From Candidatus Firestoneibacteriota bacterium (lineage in GTDB: Bacteria > Oederibacteriota > D2-FULL-39-29 > CAIOVX01): 33,563 bases of DNA. Positions within the stretch are counted from its first letter, which is position 1, and each line of letters starts with the position of its first letter. Shown one piece after another: positions 25,753-33,048 of the stretch. The translations under genes were made by a program, and so were the position numbers. The notes below the pieces were generated by a model. The model saw nothing but the letters and a program-made list of their open reading frames with translations, had not been told where the DNA came from and did not search any database. The stretch lies in contig CAITPB010000132.1 of the NCBI GenBank assembly GCA_903894145.1, positions 1 through 33,563 on the forward strand. Reading direction: 5' to 3'.

Positions 25753-27666
25753 CTATTTAATGAAGAAAAAAACAACAACAGCCAGAGCCGCTCCCGCAAC
25801 CAGAATTAACATATAGTTTTGAACCAGCCCCGTCTGAACCCTGCGGAGCATTCCGCCTCCGCCCTGCGCCGCGCCGGCAACGCCGTTCACGGCGCCGTCA
25901 ACAGCGGCTTTATCGAAGATATTATGCAGTTTGCTTATAATCACATTTATTACGCCTGTAAGATTAACCGCGCCGTCGACATATTTGGCGTCAAAAGAAA
26001 AAAACCTGCGCGCCATGTTGAACGAAGGTTTAATTACCGTCCTGTCATAGAACTCGTCAACATACCATTTATTAATCAGAACTGTGTGAAGGCGGGGGAA
26101 TTTATTCCTAAAGTAACCGTCAGGCACAAGTTTGAACACATAAATTGCCGCAGCCAGCCCGATACCAATTACGGATGCCGCGATGGAAATCCAGACAACG
26201 AGCATATTCCCCTCTTCCGCGGCAGCTTCCTTAAAATGCACCAGGTGTTCAAACGTGTGCCCCTGGACAAAGAGCCAGCCGGCTACAACAGAGAGTACCG
26301 CCAGAATCATAAGAGGAATTGTCATAACAAAGGGAGATTCGTGAGGGTGCAGTTTTGTCCTCATCTCTCCGGCAAAAGTCTTGAAGAATAGCCTGAACAT
26401 ATAAAACGCCGTCATAAACGCCGTAAAAGTCGCGGTGATATAGATTGGCTTGCTGTAATTAAACGCGGCGAGCAAAACTTCGTCTTTGCTGTAGAAGCCG
26501 GAGAACGGAGGAATTCCGGCAATCGCGAGGCAGGCAATGAAGAAGGTCACCATCGTTATCTTCATATGCTTTCCAAGCCCGCCCATTTCCCTGATATCCT
26601 GGGTTGCCGCGCCGTGTATTACCGAACCAGCGCCGAGAAACAGGAGCGCCTTGAAGAACGCGTGAGTTGTAAGGTGAAACATCCCGGCCGTAAAACCTCC
26701 GACGCCGAGAGCCATTATCATGTAACCAAGCTGACTTACGGTTGAGAACGCGAGCACGCGTTTGATATCGGTTGCCACAAGCGCCATCGTTGCCGCGAAG
26801 AAGGCCGTAAAAACGCCCGTATAGGCTACCACCGCCGAGGCGGTTGGAGACGCCGCGTAAAGAAAATAAGTCCTTGCCACAAGGTATACGCCTGCCGCAA
26901 CCATTGTAGCGGCGTGGATAAGCGCTGACACCGGAGTAGGTCCTTCCATGGCGTCGGGTAGCCAAACGTGGAGCGGAAACTGCGCGGACTTGCCGATAGC
27001 GCCGCAAAAAACAAGTATTCCCGCAAGCGTCAAAGCGCTCCCTGACAGAGCGCCTTTCGATATGGCATCCGACACCTCGCCAAAATTCAACGTGCCGCAA
27101 AATGCGAATATCATCATTATGCCGATTGAGAATCCGAAATCGCCGAACTTGTTCGTGATAAAAGCTTTTTTGCCCGCGTCAGAAGCCGATTTCTTCTCGT
27201 ACCAGAAGCCGATGAGCAGATAGGAACTGACTCCGACAAGCTCCCAGGAAACAAACATCATGGCGAAGTTATTGGCGATAACCAGGAGCAGCATTGAAAA
27301 AGTAAAAAGGCCCAGGTAAGCGTAATATCTCGGATATTTGGGATCGCCGTGCATGTAGCCGACCGAATATATTTGAACCAGGAGGCTTACAAGCGTGACT
27401 ACTATAAGCATAACCGAAGTCATACCATCCACCAGGAAACCCATTCCGAATTTCACGGTGCCGAGATTGAGCCATTCAGGATTTACTTCATACCGCTGCG
27501 CCCCTCCAAGAAAAGCAAAGAATATTGAGAGAGAAATCAAAAAAGCAGCCGAAATGGCGGCTATTCCTATATAGGCTGAAACGCCTTTCAGCCGCTTTCC
27601 GAAAAAAATGTTTACGGCAAAGGCCGCGAGCGGCAGGAGAGGAATTATGTAAGCGAAATTTATCAA
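25753..27666 (-). CDS. nuoL: NADH-quinone oxidoreductase subunit L
   Basis: Largest antiporter-like subunit of the complex I membrane arm, 637 residues, with the long amphipathic lateral helix expected at the C-terminus (about 540-637). Signature segments include MFVSWELVGVSSYLLIGFWYEK (about 115-136), FPLHVWLPDAMEGPTPVSALIHAATMVAAG (about 230-260) and STVSQLGYMIMALG (about 316-329). The start is TTG at 27666, the only possible start in frame after the nuoK stop 6 bp upstream; the ribosome binding site there (AGGGTGA) is very close. Further internal ATGs would delete the first helices. Confidence 0.95.
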   Translation of the reverse strand: MINFAYIIPLLPLAAFAVNIFFGKRLKGVSAYIGIAAISAAFLISLSIFFAFLGGAQRYEVNPEWLNLGTVKFGMGFLVDGMTSVMLIVVTLVSLLVQIYSVGYMHGDPKYPRYYAYLGLFTFSMLLLVIANNFAMMFVSWELVGVSSYLLIGFWYEKKSASDAGKKAFITNKFGDFGFSIGIMMIFAFCGTLNFGEVSDAISKGALSGSALTLAGILVFCGAIGKSAQFPLHVWLPDAMEGPTPVSALIHAATMVAAGVYLVARTYFLYAASPTASAVVAYTGVFTAFFAATMALVATDIKRVLAFSTVSQLGYMIMALGVGGFTAGMFHLTTHAFFKALLFLGAGSVIHGAATQDIREMGGLGKHMKITMVTFFIACLAIAGIPPFSGFYSKDEVLLAAFNYSKPIYITATFTAFMTAFYMFRLFFKTFAGEMRTKLHPHESPFVMTIPLMILAVLSVVAGWLFVQGHTFEHLVHFKEAAAEEGNMLVVWISIAASVIGIGLAAAIYVFKLVPDGYFRNKFPRLHTVLINKWYVDEFYDRTVIKPSFNMARRFFSFDAKYVDGAVNLTGVINVIISKLHNIFDKAAVDGAVNGVAGAAQGGGGMLRRVQTGLVQNYMLILVAGAALAVVVFFFIK

Positions 27667-27672
27667 GTCACC

Positions 27673-27978
27673 CTACCATTTCATGATGTTGATCTTCTCG
27701 ACATAAACCGTCTTTGTCTGGCGGTAAATGGAGAGAATGATCGCTAGGCCTACCGCGGCTTCCGCTGCTGCTATGGTGATAACAAATATCGGAAAAATAA
27801 TTCCGATGCTGTTCTCAAGGTTTAGGAACTTATTGGCGGCCACAAGGTTTATGTTCGCGGCGTTAAAGATCAGTTCAAGCGACATCAAAATCCCTATCGC
27901 GTTCCTTCTGGTGAGCGCGCCGTAAACTCCTATAGCGAAGATTATTGCAGAGATCCCTATGAACGGGACAAGCATCAT
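27673..27978 (-). CDS. nuoK: NADH-quinone oxidoreductase subunit K
   Basis: Small three-helix membrane subunit of complex I, 101 residues (E. coli 100). The conserved Glu lies in the second helix in ILMSLELIFNAANINLV, and the third-helix Glu is in ITIAAAEAAVGLAIILSIYR. It is 2 bp after nuoJ and 6 bp before nuoL, so tightly in the operon. All expected helices are present. Confidence 0.96.
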   Translation of the reverse strand: MMLVPFIGISAIIFAIGVYGALTRRNAIGILMSLELIFNAANINLVAANKFLNLENSIGIIFPIFVITIAAAEAAVGLAIILSIYRQTKTVYVEKINIMKW

Positions 27979-27980
27979 GA

Positions 27981-28469
27981 CTACTCCCCCTTCTTGCCTG
28001 CAAGAACTATCGCGCCGATAAGCGAGACAAGCAGGACAACCGACGCTATTTCAAAAGGAAGAGCATACACCGTAAGGAGCAGCTCTCCCGTTGTTCTTGT
28101 AGTCCCTTCCGGGTCCGCGCCGTAAAAAGCGGTTACGAGGCTTGTCTTGAACGCGGCGGTCGTAATCGCCGCAACCAGAAGCAGGCAAGCCGCTATAGCG
28201 AGGCCTTTCTGCTCGTTAGTCTGCTCCATCAGCGCGCTGGAAACCCTTGAAGTCAGCATGACGGCGAAGAGAATAAGGACTATTATGCCGCCTACATATA
28301 CCAGGATCTGCACAATTCCCAGGAAGTCTGCGTCAAGACAGAAGAATATGCCGGCAACGCTAAGCAAAAAGAGCGCCAGAAAAAGCGCGCAATGCATTAT
28401 GTTCTTCATTGAAACTACCATAAGCGCGGATATAATAGCGACTACGGCAAAGAGCAATAGAAGCAGCAT
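27981..28469 (-). CDS. nuoJ: NADH-quinone oxidoreductase subunit J
   Basis: Membrane subunit of complex I, 162 residues, somewhat shorter than E. coli (184). The five hydrophobic helices and the family segment LGIVQILVYVGGIIVLILFAVMLT (about 50-73) are present, with the second-half ELLLTVYALPFEIASVVLLVSLIGAIVLA. The start has GAGAGG 4 nt upstream. It is the first gene of the nuoJKLMN run; the upstream neighbour is a divergent helicase gene, so nuoA-I are not here. A palindrome CCGGAATGTTCCGG lies about 25 nt upstream. Confidence 0.94.
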   Translation of the reverse strand: MLLLLLFAVVAIISALMVVSMKNIMHCALFLALFLLSVAGIFFCLDADFLGIVQILVYVGGIIVLILFAVMLTSRVSSALMEQTNEQKGLAIAACLLLVAAITTAAFKTSLVTAFYGADPEGTTRTTGELLLTVYALPFEIASVVLLVSLIGAIVLAGKKGE

Positions 28470-28493
28470 TTTACCTCTCGTTGATAAGGTTTG

Positions 28494-28507
28494 CCGGAAT
28501 GTTCCGG
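28494..28507. promoter_or_regulatory. 14-bp perfect palindrome upstream of nuoJ
   Basis: CCGGAATGTTCCGG (inverted repeat CCGGAA-TG-TTCCGG) lies 25-38 nt upstream of the nuoJ start. It has no following T-tract on the nuo strand, so it is more likely an operator than a terminator; it would lie within the leader or core promoter. The regulator is unknown. Confidence 0.4.
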
Positions 28508-28567
28508 ATAAAAAAGGCTTTTAAAGATTAGGGATTTTATCATTTTAGGCGTCCAAAATCAAGCGAA

Positions 28568-28593
28568 AAACCCTTGAGCCGTCCTCAGGGTTT
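28568..28593. terminator. possible hairpin between nuoJ and the helicase gene
   Basis: AAACCCTTGAG pairs with CTCAGGGTTT, leaving one bulged T and loop CCGTC. On the minus strand the hairpin runs into GGGTTTTTCGC, a weak T-tract, so it could terminate leftward transcription or act in the helicase mRNA leader. Weak evidence. Confidence 0.35.
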
Positions 28594-28678
28594 CTCTTAA
28601 AAATACGATGGCAGAAAACTGGAAAACAAGGATTAAACCTTTTAATACCTTTAATAATCGCCAAAATAATGCTAATCT

Positions 28679-29962
28679 ATGTATATGGAAAAAGAAAATA
28701 GCAGTTTCTACGGATTAGGAATAGCTCCCGGGATATTTGACGCGCTGGAAAAGCTAAACTTCACGGTTCCCACCCCCATTCAAAGCAAGGCAATTCCGCA
28801 GGCAATAGCCGGAAAAGACATAATAGGCATAGCGCAGACAGGTACAGGGAAAACCCTTGCTTTCGCTATACCGATGATACAGCGGCTTGCCAACGGAAAA
28901 GGACGCGGCCTAGTGCTTGTGCCGACAAGGGAACTCGCTATCCAGGTCGAAGAATCCTTCCAAAAGCTTGCCCCCCTCTTTAAGATGAAAACGGCGGTAC
29001 TCATAGGAGGGGTGTCCATGTTCGGCCAGAACCAGGACTTGGCTCACAACCCTCAGATAATAATTGCGACTCCCGGAAGGCTAAACGACCACCTTGAAAG
29101 AAAAACGGTCAATATCAGGAATGTTGAAGTGCTTGTACTTGATGAAGCTGATCGGATGCTGGATATGGGTTTCCTCCCGCAGATAGAGCGCATAATACGG
29201 TTAATCCCAAAAGAAAGACAGACCATGCTCTTCTCCGCGACAATGCCGTTCGGCATAGTTGACATCGCAAGAAGATACATGCAGCTGCCGGTCCGCACCG
29301 AGATTGCTCCTTCAGGAACAGCGGCGGAAACAGTAACCCAGGAACTTTTCGTTGTCAGCAAGGAACTCAAGAACAAACTGCTTAACGAACTCCTGAAACA
29401 ATACAACGGTTCCGTGCTGCTTTTCACAAGGACTAAGAGAGCCGCCGCAAAAATAACTTCAACCCTCCGCCAGCTCGGGCACAAAGCCTCCGAGATTCAT
29501 TCCGACAGGACACAGTCCCAGAGAAAAGAGGCTCTCGACGGGTTTAAATCAGGCAAATACAGAATACTCGCGGCAACAGACATAGCCGCTCGCGGCATTG
29601 ACGTGACCGACATTGAACTTGTCATAAATTACGAGATACCCGATGATCCTGAAAATTACGTCCACCGCATCGGCAGGACCGGAAGAGCGGGCAGAAAGGG
29701 GCACGCCATCACTCTTGCCACTCCCGATCAGGGCGCCGATGTAAAAAGCATAGAGAAAATAATAAACGCGTCAATACCGCTCGCTTCGCACCCGATTTAT
29801 CCGTCGGAAAAGCTATCCTCAACTATTTCAGCGGGGAGTTCGTGGGGCGGCAGGAAAAGAGGGCTCAAGAGCGCTCGCCCTGGACAGGCGAAAGTGGAAG
29901 TAAAAGATTCGGATATTTATACAGGTCCGGGAATTAAGATACTTTATCAAAGTAAACACTAA
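28679..29962 (+). CDS. DEAD-box ATP-dependent RNA helicase, RhlE-type
   Basis: Unwinds RNA duplexes, often in ribosome assembly or cold adaptation. It is 427 residues. Q-motif PTPIQ at 31-35, motif I AQTGTGKT at 52-59, PTRELA at 82-87, TPGR at about 121-124, DEAD at 145-148, SAT at 166-168, ARGID at 284-288 and HRIGRTGR at 299-306 are all intact. The C-terminal tail (370-427) is basic with GGRKRG and probably contacts RNA. Two in-frame ATGs (28679, 28685) are possible; neither has a Shine-Dalgarno, and an AT-rich AATAAT (28665-28670) close upstream hints at a leaderless mRNA. It is convergent with the phosphofructokinase gene, with a bidirectional terminator between. Confidence 0.96.
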   Translation: MYMEKENSSFYGLGIAPGIFDALEKLNFTVPTPIQSKAIPQAIAGKDIIGIAQTGTGKTLAFAIPMIQRLANGKGRGLVLVPTRELAIQVEESFQKLAPLFKMKTAVLIGGVSMFGQNQDLAHNPQIIIATPGRLNDHLERKTVNIRNVEVLVLDEADRMLDMGFLPQIERIIRLIPKERQTMLFSATMPFGIVDIARRYMQLPVRTEIAPSGTAAETVTQELFVVSKELKNKLLNELLKQYNGSVLLFTRTKRAAAKITSTLRQLGHKASEIHSDRTQSQRKEALDGFKSGKYRILAATDIAARGIDVTDIELVINYEIPDDPENYVHRIGRTGRAGRKGHAITLATPDQGADVKSIEKIINASIPLASHPIYPSEKLSSTISAGSSWGGRKRGLKSARPGQAKVEVKDSDIYTGPGIKILYQSKH

Positions 29963-30006
29963 GTTCAAAAGTTCATAAGGTTCATAAGGTTTGTAAAGTT
30001 TATAAA
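29963..30006. repeat. 9-nt iteron array B (inverted relative to arrays A and C)
   Basis: GTTCATAAG, GTTCATAAG, GTTTGTAAA, GTTTATAAA, preceded by a degenerate GTTCAAAA. This is the reverse complement family of the unit in arrays A and C. It begins 1 nt after the helicase stop codon, on the left side of the terminator hairpin, facing array C on the right. Confidence 0.82.
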
Positions 30007-30032
30007 GTGAAAGAAAGTATGGCATAAAACAA

Positions 30033-30063
30033 AAGAGCCGGGAATCCCGGCTCTTCTTTTTTT
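30033..30063. terminator. rho-independent terminator of the helicase gene (probably bidirectional)
   Basis: AAGAGCCGGG pairs with CCCGGCTCTT around loop AAT, a 10-bp stem, followed by C and seven T on the plus strand. On the other strand the flanking AAAACAAAA gives a weaker T-run, so it may also end transcription of the phosphofructokinase gene. Confidence 0.9.
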
Positions 30064-30065
30064 CC

Positions 30066-30101
30066 ACCTTATGAACCTTATTAACCTTACAAACTTTTTA
30101 T
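30066..30101. repeat. 9-nt iteron array C
   Basis: Four units, ACCTTATGA, ACCTTATTA, ACCTTACAA and ACTTTTTAT, just beyond the phosphofructokinase stop. Nearly the same series as array A (first, fourth and last units match or differ by one base). It forms an inverted pair with array B around the terminator. Confidence 0.85.
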
Positions 30102-30105
30102 GGAA

Positions 30106-31812
30106 CTATATTTTAAACCCTAATTTCCCATACCCCTGATTAAGAGCAACTGTCATCGGCATCTGGTTTGAAACCGGCCCCCAAAGTTGACGCGGACCGG
30201 GAGAAGTGAATAGATCCTGCTCGCCCCATCTGGCCCTGTTAACGGCAAAGTACAGGAACGCCGGTGAGTCAGTTTTAACCAGCGCTTTTTCGATTACCAT
30301 CTCTTCCCTGCCGTGCCTCATCTCTATGTTCAAAAGCCCGACAAGCGGCACAGCGAGTATCTCACCGCCGTTTTCCAGTTCCGTAAAAGCAACAATATAA
30401 CCCGTCATGCCGTTCACAATCGCGGCCGCGGCGGTCAATCCCAGGTTGTAGCAGTATGCCGCATCAAAGAGCGACGGCGCGCCGCACCTGCCTTCGTATC
30501 CGAAGAAATGATTGAGTGTGGAGAATTTCGTCTCTGGAGAATTTGACTTGACGTACTTCTTTACCATGTCAATGAGCAGCTTTTCGGTCGGTATCTGGGA
30601 AACCTGCAGGTTGCCGTGCGAGTCGCGGTCAAAGAGCAGCATCTCCTGGATATAATGCGGCAGGCTGGCAAAGAGGCTGCTGTGCTCTTCGGAAAGTTTT
30701 GTTCTGACAAATTCAATCTTCTTCGAAAGGTCAAGGCCGGCCGTCTCTTTTTCATGCCGCGCCACTATATGGTTAAGCTCGTGTATCAGCAGGTTCATTT
30801 CAGGGATGAATTCTATCAGTCCTTCAGGAACCACGACAACGCCGTAGTTCATCTTGTTATGAGCGCGGTTTATTACCGTATCTCCTATCTGTTTTACTAT
30901 ATCGCCGAGCGCCATCTTTTTTTCGGCTACTTCCTCGGAAATAAGCGCGACGGCAGGTTTAGTCTGAAGCGCGACTTCAAGAGCAACATGGCTGGCGGCC
31001 CGCCCCATAAGCTTTATAAAATGCCAGTACTTGCGCGAGGAAGGCGTGTCCTGCAGTATATTGCCTACCATCTCCGCAAAGATTTTTGTCGCGGTGTCAA
31101 ACCCGAAAGATATCGGGAGGTATTTTCCTATCTGAAGATCGCCGTCAATAGTCTTTGGCACGCCAATCACCTGCACGCCTGAACCATCGGGTTTTACGCC
31201 AATATATAGATACTCGGCAAGCACTGCCGCGTTTGTATTTGAGTCATCCCCGCCAACAACCACAAGAGCGTCAAGCTTGTTGTCAACACAGGTCTTCTTT
31301 ACCGCCGCGAACTGTTCGTCTGTCTTTATCTTGGTCCTGTCCGATCCAAGATAGTCAAATCCGCCGGTATTTTTTATCCTCTTTATATCTTCGGCCTTTA
31401 TCACAAAAAGGTCTCCGTTAATCAGCCCCTTGGGACCAGCCTTGACGCCGAGCAGCGTGCATTTTGAAGCCGCCAGCATGTCGAAGAGCCCGGCAACCAC
31501 ATTGTGCCCGCCTGCGGCCGGCCCGCCCGAGAAAAGAACTGCAACCCTCTTCCCTTTGAGTTTCGGAGTTTTCCCGCCCCTCACTCCTTCCATAACTTTC
31601 GAGGCTGTCTCCCTGAGATTAGGGAAACTCGCGAAGACCTTCGTCGAGTCCTTGGTAGAGACAGAATTTTTTGAAGGCTTGAAATCAACCGGGGAGATTT
31701 TCCCGCCTCTTAGGAACTGCTTGCAGACGGGTATTTTTATTTTCCGAATTTCCGCCTCAAAAAGCGAATTTCCTTTGTCGCTCTTATTTAACAGCTTATC
31801 CAGTGCTCCCAT
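30106..31812 (-). CDS. pfp: PPi-dependent 6-phosphofructokinase (long type)
   Basis: Phosphorylates fructose 6-phosphate with pyrophosphate in a reversible glycolytic step. It is 568 residues, matching the long PPi-PFK clade of plants, chlamydiae and spirochaetes. The FSGGPAAGGHN phosphate loop is at 94-104. GGDDS at 187-191 (second Asp excludes ATP) and PKTIDGD at 209-215 (the Lys after Pro typical of PPi enzymes) mark PPi use. MGRAASH at 269-275 binds the sugar phosphate. GGAGGG lies 6 nt before the ATG. No ATP-PFK is in the window. Strong call. Confidence 0.95.
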   Translation of the reverse strand: MGALDKLLNKSDKGNSLFEAEIRKIKIPVCKQFLRGGKISPVDFKPSKNSVSTKDSTKVFASFPNLRETASKVMEGVRGGKTPKLKGKRVAVLFSGGPAAGGHNVVAGLFDMLAASKCTLLGVKAGPKGLINGDLFVIKAEDIKRIKNTGGFDYLGSDRTKIKTDEQFAAVKKTCVDNKLDALVVVGGDDSNTNAAVLAEYLYIGVKPDGSGVQVIGVPKTIDGDLQIGKYLPISFGFDTATKIFAEMVGNILQDTPSSRKYWHFIKLMGRAASHVALEVALQTKPAVALISEEVAEKKMALGDIVKQIGDTVINRAHNKMNYGVVVVPEGLIEFIPEMNLLIHELNHIVARHEKETAGLDLSKKIEFVRTKLSEEHSSLFASLPHYIQEMLLFDRDSHGNLQVSQIPTEKLLIDMVKKYVKSNSPETKFSTLNHFFGYEGRCGAPSLFDAAYCYNLGLTAAAAIVNGMTGYIVAFTELENGGEILAVPLVGLLNIEMRHGREEMVIEKALVKTDSPAFLYFAVNRARWGEQDLFTSPGPRQLWGPVSNQMPMTVALNQGYGKLGFKI

Positions 31813-31864
31813 GAAATTCCCTCCAAAATAAAATAATTTAAACAGTTTTTATGCCGGAACAATA

Positions 31865-31894
31865 AAAAACTGCGGCCTGAAGGCCGGAGTTTTT
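31865..31894 (-). terminator. terminator of the redox operon
   Basis: AAAAACT(G)CGGCC pairs with GGCC(G)GAGTTTTT around loop TGAA; one G-G mismatch interrupts the 13-bp stem. On the minus strand it ends in TTTTTTATT, so it fits the end of the Cys-rich/FTR/glutaredoxin transcript before the phosphofructokinase gene. Confidence 0.8.
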
Positions 31895-31991
31895 GTTTCG
31901 GTTGGTAAAGATATAATTCATGCCGAATTTCCGCCGGAGGCGGACATCCCCGCCATTAATGGCGGGGTATTCTTCGGCATAACGAAATAAA
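31895..31991 (-). repeat. dispersed structured intergenic repeat, copy 2
   Basis: About 97 bp matching, in reverse orientation, the element at 16317-16424. It contains an outer stem ATGCCGAA/TTCGGCAT (31920-31927 with 31973-31980), an inner hairpin TCCGCCGGAGGCGGA (31930-31944) and a perfect 20-nt palindrome CCCCGCCATTAATGGCGGGG (31948-31967), which together can form a three-way junction. The flank GTTTCGGTTGGTAAAGATAT is conserved with copy 1. It is non-coding. Confidence 0.84.
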
Positions 31992-32002
31992 GCCAGTCAA
32001 TT

Positions 32003-32167
32003 TCACTTCTCGTAGGGGTTCTTGCCGGTTTCCTTCTCGTAGGCCTTGCAGTAAGGGCACCAGAGGGAATGATAAATGAATTTTACGAAGCCATGCCAAA
32101 AACTTCCCGGTTTTTCACGGGCCTTCTTGCAGCACCAGCAATCAACGCAGAAATCCGCTTTATTCAT
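32003..32167 (-). CDS. tiny Cys-rich protein in redox operon
   Basis: A 54-residue protein that I do not recognise. Six of its residues are Cys in two groups, CVDCWCC (7-13) and WCPYC (36-40); the CPYC motif is that of a glutaredoxin active site, and the arrangement could also bind zinc or an iron-sulfur cluster. A basic-aromatic stretch (GSFWHGFVKFIYHS) joins them. The track starts at a TTG (32185); I chose the ATG at 32167, which is just beyond the reductase stop (32169). GAGG lies about 12 nt upstream, so initiation may rely on coupling. It is third in the operon with glutaredoxin and the FTR-rubredoxin protein, and is followed by a terminator, so it is a plausible redox or metal-cluster partner; this is inference. 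Confidence 0.65.
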   Translation of the reverse strand: MNKADFCVDCWCCKKAREKPGSFWHGFVKFIYHSLWCPYCKAYEKETGKNPYEK

Positions 32168-32168
32168 A

Positions 32169-32678
32169 TCAGGCAAAGACCTCAAACCTTTCCTTGCCGG
32201 CCTTGCATATCGGGCATATTTCAGGCGGCTGTTCCCTGGCGCAAAGATACCCGCAGACCTTGCAGTGCCATACAGGCAAAGAAGGAAGACGTCTTACCCT
32301 TTTGTTCTTCTTCTTTGCCTCTTCTCGCGCTTCCTTGGGCGGCCTTCTGTCAGGTATAGCTTCTGCCGCTTCTTTACCGGCGCCTATTTTGCTTGAGACA
32401 TAGAGCGCGCAATAACAGGCTTCATGCTCTATCAAGTCCGCGTCCCTGTAATCACACGGACAAATCATATCAACATCTTCGTTCTTTATTCCGGAAGCCA
32501 GCCGGCACGGGCAGGCCCAGTACCCGTATCTTTTTTCATTTATCAAAAGGCCGAGTACTAGGTCCTTGGCAAACTGAACATCAGGATTTAGATGGTAACC
32601 CCCGACATCAGCGTCTTTCTTTATTTTCGCGTAAACTCTATCAACTTCGAGATTCAGAGCTTTTTTAACGTCTATCAT
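32169..32678 (-). CDS. ferredoxin-thioredoxin reductase-like catalytic domain fused to rubredoxin
   Basis: A 169-residue two-domain redox protein. Residues 1-100 match the FTR catalytic (beta) chain, which uses a [4Fe-4S] cluster and a nearby disulfide to pass electrons from ferredoxin to thiol targets: CPC (56-58), CPC (73-75) and CYC (88-90) give the six conserved Cys, within GYWACPCRLASG and MICPCDYRDADLIEHE. After a charged linker (about 101-134) comes a rubredoxin-like domain with C139/C142 (CKVCGY) and C155/C158 (CPICKA) for one Fe. The fusion suggests rubredoxin rather than a separate ferredoxin delivers electrons. The ATG overlaps the glutaredoxin stop (ATGA), so it probably reduces that glutaredoxin. 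Confidence 0.9.
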   Translation of the reverse strand: MIDVKKALNLEVDRVYAKIKKDADVGGYHLNPDVQFAKDLVLGLLINEKRYGYWACPCRLASGIKNEDVDMICPCDYRDADLIEHEACYCALYVSSKIGAGKEAAEAIPDRRPPKEAREEAKKKNKRVRRLPSLPVWHCKVCGYLCAREQPPEICPICKAGKERFEVFA

Positions 32679-32956
32679 AAACCCAGTTTCTCCTTAATCT
32701 CTTCAGGCTGGTAGCCAAGCACGGCTTCCTTGTTGTTTATTACAAGGGTCGGAAAGGATATCGAGGGATTCCATTTCTTTATGTCTTTCTGGGCAGCTTC
32801 CTTGTCCGCACCCTCCTCAAGGTCAACATCACAGTAATCAAAGGCCACTTTCTTGTCTTTCAGAAGTTGTTTGGTCTTACGGCACCAGATGCAGGTGGAG
32901 AGCGCATATATCATTATCTTTCCTTTGTTTTCCCCCTCAACATGGATAATATTCAT
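32675..32956 (-). CDS. glutaredoxin-like thiol-disulfide protein (CIWC)
   Basis: A 93-residue thioredoxin-fold protein that reduces disulfides or carries electrons to partner enzymes such as ribonucleotide reductase. The active site CIWC is at 22-25, the cis-Pro loop SFPTL near 67-71, and GYQPEEIKEKLGL closes the fold. CIWC is not the common CPYC or CGYC, which suggests a distinctive substrate set or redox potential. GGAGG lies 5 nt upstream of the ATG. It is first in a three-gene operon that overlaps the FTR-rubredoxin gene, and its promoter is divergent from ndk. Confidence 0.88.
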   Translation of the reverse strand: MNIIHVEGENKGKIMIYALSTCIWCRKTKQLLKDKKVAFDYCDVDLEEGADKEAAQKDIKKWNPSISFPTLVINNKEAVLGYQPEEIKEKLGL

Positions 32957-32981
32957 TGTAGCCTCCGATGGTCCCTATATA

Positions 32982-33010
32982 AAAGTATTACTTCCAGATT
33001 AAAATGTCAA
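32982..33010 (-). promoter_or_regulatory. sigma70-type promoter of the redox operon
   Basis: On the minus strand, consensus TTGACA (33010-33005) is followed after 17 nt by TACTTT (32987-32982), a moderate -10 match. The start site would fall about 20 nt before the glutaredoxin ATG, which leaves room for its GGAGG. It lies back-to-back with the ndk promoter. Confidence 0.6.
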
Positions 33011-33048
33011 CGGAAAACATATGCCGCTTAAATCGTTCTGATTTCCCG

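Noticed and set aside
25819-26391. 190-codon plus-strand ORF
   Set aside because: Antisense to the nuoL C-terminal part; no start context or domain.
26459-27100. 213-codon minus-strand ORF with Arg/Gly-rich translation
   Set aside because: A shifted frame inside nuoL; its composition is unlike a real protein and nuoL is intact.
29828-30067. 79-codon minus-strand ORF with KLYKPYEPYE-type repeat
   Set aside because: The repeat comes from translating 9-nt array B; it is not a coding repeat.
29963-30101. Repeat arrays considered as a CRISPR or an origin iteron set
   Set aside because: Units are 9 nt and contiguous with no spacers, there are no cas, dnaA or rep genes, and they lie at gene 3' ends around a terminator.
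30616-31182. 188-codon plus-strand ORF
   Set aside because: It is fully antisense to the PPi-phosphofructokinase gene, whose motifs are all intact; a shadow frame.
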